Part shown: positions 62,773-64,000 of the stretch, one piece after another
Layout: each line of letters opens with the position of its first letter
Position numbering within the stretch: position 1 is the stretch's first letter
Source of the DNA: an uncultured Dorea sp.
Lineage (GTDB): Bacteria; Bacillota; Clostridia; Lachnospirales; Lachnospiraceae
Assembly (NCBI GenBank): GCA_948602995.1
Contig: CAPEBR010000002.1
Span: 1 to 64,000 of the forward strand
Reading direction: 5' to 3'
Length of the DNA stretch: 64,000 bases
Notes under the pieces: generated by a model
Seen by the model: only the letters and a program-made list of their open reading frames with translations
Databases searched by the model: none
Told to the model about the DNA's origin: nothing
Program-made: the position numbers and the translations under genes

Positions 62773-63478
62773 ATGCTGTTTTCGCTTTTGACAGACAATC
62801 GGACTTACTGGCAAAATGGAAGTATTGCACAGGATTTTGTTTCAGGTGCGATTTCCATGCAAAAGCTTGCAGAGGCAATGCGTCTTGGAAAGCTTGGTGA
62901 GCAGGTTGTACTGAAAAGCCGCAGGGCTTTTTCAAAATTATGCTATCTTGGGGAGGAAATGGTGGATGCACACATTCGGCACAAAGAATTATGGGAGATA
63001 TGTTTGACTATGCGTCAGATTCATATGAAATGGATTTGGATGTTTTTTTCAGATGTTTCTTGTATCAGACGTGTCGTACCAGTTTCAGACAGGGAATCCA
63101 GGTTATGTAGCAGGGAAAACAGGCTGTGAACTGGTAAAGGAGGTAATTAGGAAGAGCGGGCTTGTGCTGCCGGATCTGCCGGAAGAGATGTATCTTGATA
63201 AATCGCCGGAATACTGGGTCGGTTTTGCGATGGCTTTTTATCAGTGGTACACAGGGAAGACTTTTCAGCGCATTTACAGGGCGGTATCAATCAGTGAGAT
63301 CTTAAAGATGTATCCGGTTTTTCATGAGATGGATATTATGCAGTTTGTATCTGCGATGGACGAAAAGCTGGCAGCATTTTATAAAGAGACGAATCTGAAA
63401 CGCCTAAGGCTCTATGCGGGATTATCTCAAAGTGAGCGGGCCCTGGGGTGCAGATGTGAGGAGCTGCTGGAAATATAG
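62773..63478 (+). pseudogene. decayed HTH-type protein gene with frameshifts and an internal deletion
   Basis: A single protein can be followed through three frames: TDNRTYWQNGSIAQDFVSG ... VDAHIRHKE, then MGDMFDYASDSYEMDLDVFFRCFL (near 62987-63057), then VSDVSYQFQTGNPGYVAGKTG to the end. Two frame shifts (near 62985 and 63055) interrupt it. The C-terminus reads LYAGLSQSE directly joined to RALGCRCEELLEI; in intact relatives I recall an HTH segment of about 35 residues here, so a deletion is likely. No ribosome binding site was judged; intact family members appear as multi-copy Lachnospiraceae genes. Confidence 0.75.
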
Positions 63479-63556
63479 GAACAATTATTTGACGGAATGT
63501 GCGTGATACAGTACACTATATGATATGCAGAATATTTCTGGAAAGGATGTCGACCT

Positions 63557-64000
63557 ATGATCTATCTGATACTGGCGACCATCAGCAGCGCGCTGGTCTC
63601 TGTCATGATGCGCCTGAGCGAGAGCCGCATGAAAAATAATATCAGCACTCTTGCGGTAAATTATGCTGTCTGCGTATTGCTTGCAGGGTTCTATACGGGA
63701 GTGCCGGATGCTTTTTCGGGGAAGGCAGGGATGGGATTTGCGGTGGGACTGGGGGCGCTGAATGGTTTTTTGTATCTGTCCGCCTTTATCCTTATGCAGA
63801 TAAGCGTCAGAAGAAACGGAGTCGTATTATCTACCGTATTTATGAAGCTCGGGGTGTTGGTACCTGCCGCGACAGCCATCATTTTTTTCGGGGAAATGCC
63901 TGAGGCGGTTCAGGTATGTGGTTTTGCGGTGGCGGTAACGGCGATCATTCTGATCCATCTGGAAAAAGACCAGACGGATGTTACATTCAAGTCAGGGCTT
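63557..64000 (+). CDS. EamA/DMT-type transporter, 5' part (runs off the window)
   Basis: 148 codons without a stop from ATG 63557, with GAAAGGATG upstream. Four or more hydrophobic helices: YLILATISSALVSVMMRLSESRM, LAVNYAVCVLLAGFY, GLGALNGFLYLSAFILMQI, VLSTVFMKLGVLVPAATAIIFFGEMP, followed by a loop. Matches the N-terminal EamA repeat of drug/metabolite transporters. The substrate is unknown and the C-terminal half is outside the window. Confidence 0.8.
   Translation, partial: MIYLILATISSALVSVMMRLSESRMKNNISTLAVNYAVCVLLAGFYTGVPDAFSGKAGMGFAVGLGALNGFLYLSAFILMQISVRRNGVVLSTVFMKLGVLVPAATAIIFFGEMPEAVQVCGFAVAVTAIILIHLEKDQTDVTFKSGL

Overview
The window looks like chromosome from an anaerobic, amino-acid- and peptide-fermenting Firmicute of the Lachnospiraceae/Clostridia type. 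The evidence is a V-type ATPase operon, two UGA-decoded selenoproteins of a glycine/sarcosine/betaine-type reductase, tryptophanase, a SAM-I (S-box) riboswitch before metK, strong AGGAGG ribosome binding sites, and TTGACA/TATAAT-like promoters with 17-bp spacing. I see no rRNA, tRNA, CRISPR array, complete IS element or prophage.

Layout. 1-6.5 kb: a putative operon of a tiny membrane peptide, a VanW-family envelope protein with a repetitive N-terminus, an AIR-synthase-like protein, an Lrp/AsnC regulator, an aminotransferase and an unknown tail-anchored protein. 6.7-9 kb: a double-cubane / 2-hydroxyacyl-CoA-dehydratase-like protein and trmL. 9.1-17.8 kb: a complete V-ATPase operon (G/H-I-K-E-C-F-A-B-D) whose K subunit keeps a sodium-binding signature. 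18-22 kb: a Uma2-like protein, a densely folded intergenic stretch, an AAA/DUF4143 ATPase, a lipoprotein and a secreted protein. 22-29 kb: an AraC regulator with a GH36 alpha-galactosidase, a YitT/YczE membrane protein, a shikimate-kinase-like protein and murA. 29.2-35.4 kb: the reductase locus, with selenoprotein A (minus strand), both component B subunits (one a selenoprotein), a neurotransmitter:sodium-symporter-type transporter, GrdX and a TetR regulator. 35.6-39.4 kb: SAM riboswitch-metK and a two-component system.

39.4-42.6 kb (minus) holds tryptophanase, a YheO/DauR-type regulator and an APH-fold kinase. It diverges from a 13-kb plus-strand peptide-use operon (42.9-56.2 kb): a five-gene dipeptide ABC transporter, M29 aminopeptidase, two amidohydrolases, an iron alcohol dehydrogenase, an M3 oligopeptidase and a ribulose-phosphate-epimerase-like protein. 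56-64 kb is mixed: a DMT transporter, a cyclophilin, a C39-like protein, a lipoprotein, LysR with a C_GCAxxG_C_C protein and a TDT transporter, a decayed HTH gene, and a transporter cut by the window edge.

Physiology (inference): peptides and amino acids are imported, partly on a sodium gradient. Tryptophan is cleaved by tryptophanase, and a glycine derivative may be reduced by the selenium reductase. The V-ATPase links ATP to Na+.

Two dispersed repeat families stand out. One is a perfect palindrome of about 40 bp (nine copies plus a degenerate one), mostly at gene 3' ends. It supplies the last codons (LGTGYF or LGTGHF plus stop) of four unrelated proteins. The other is a multi-hairpin element of about 133 bp with 12-bp terminal inverted repeats (five copies plus remnants), always upstream of genes. 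The best candidates for something undescribed are these two repeat families, the folded region at 18680-18808, and the paired operator palindromes in front of the reductase genes.
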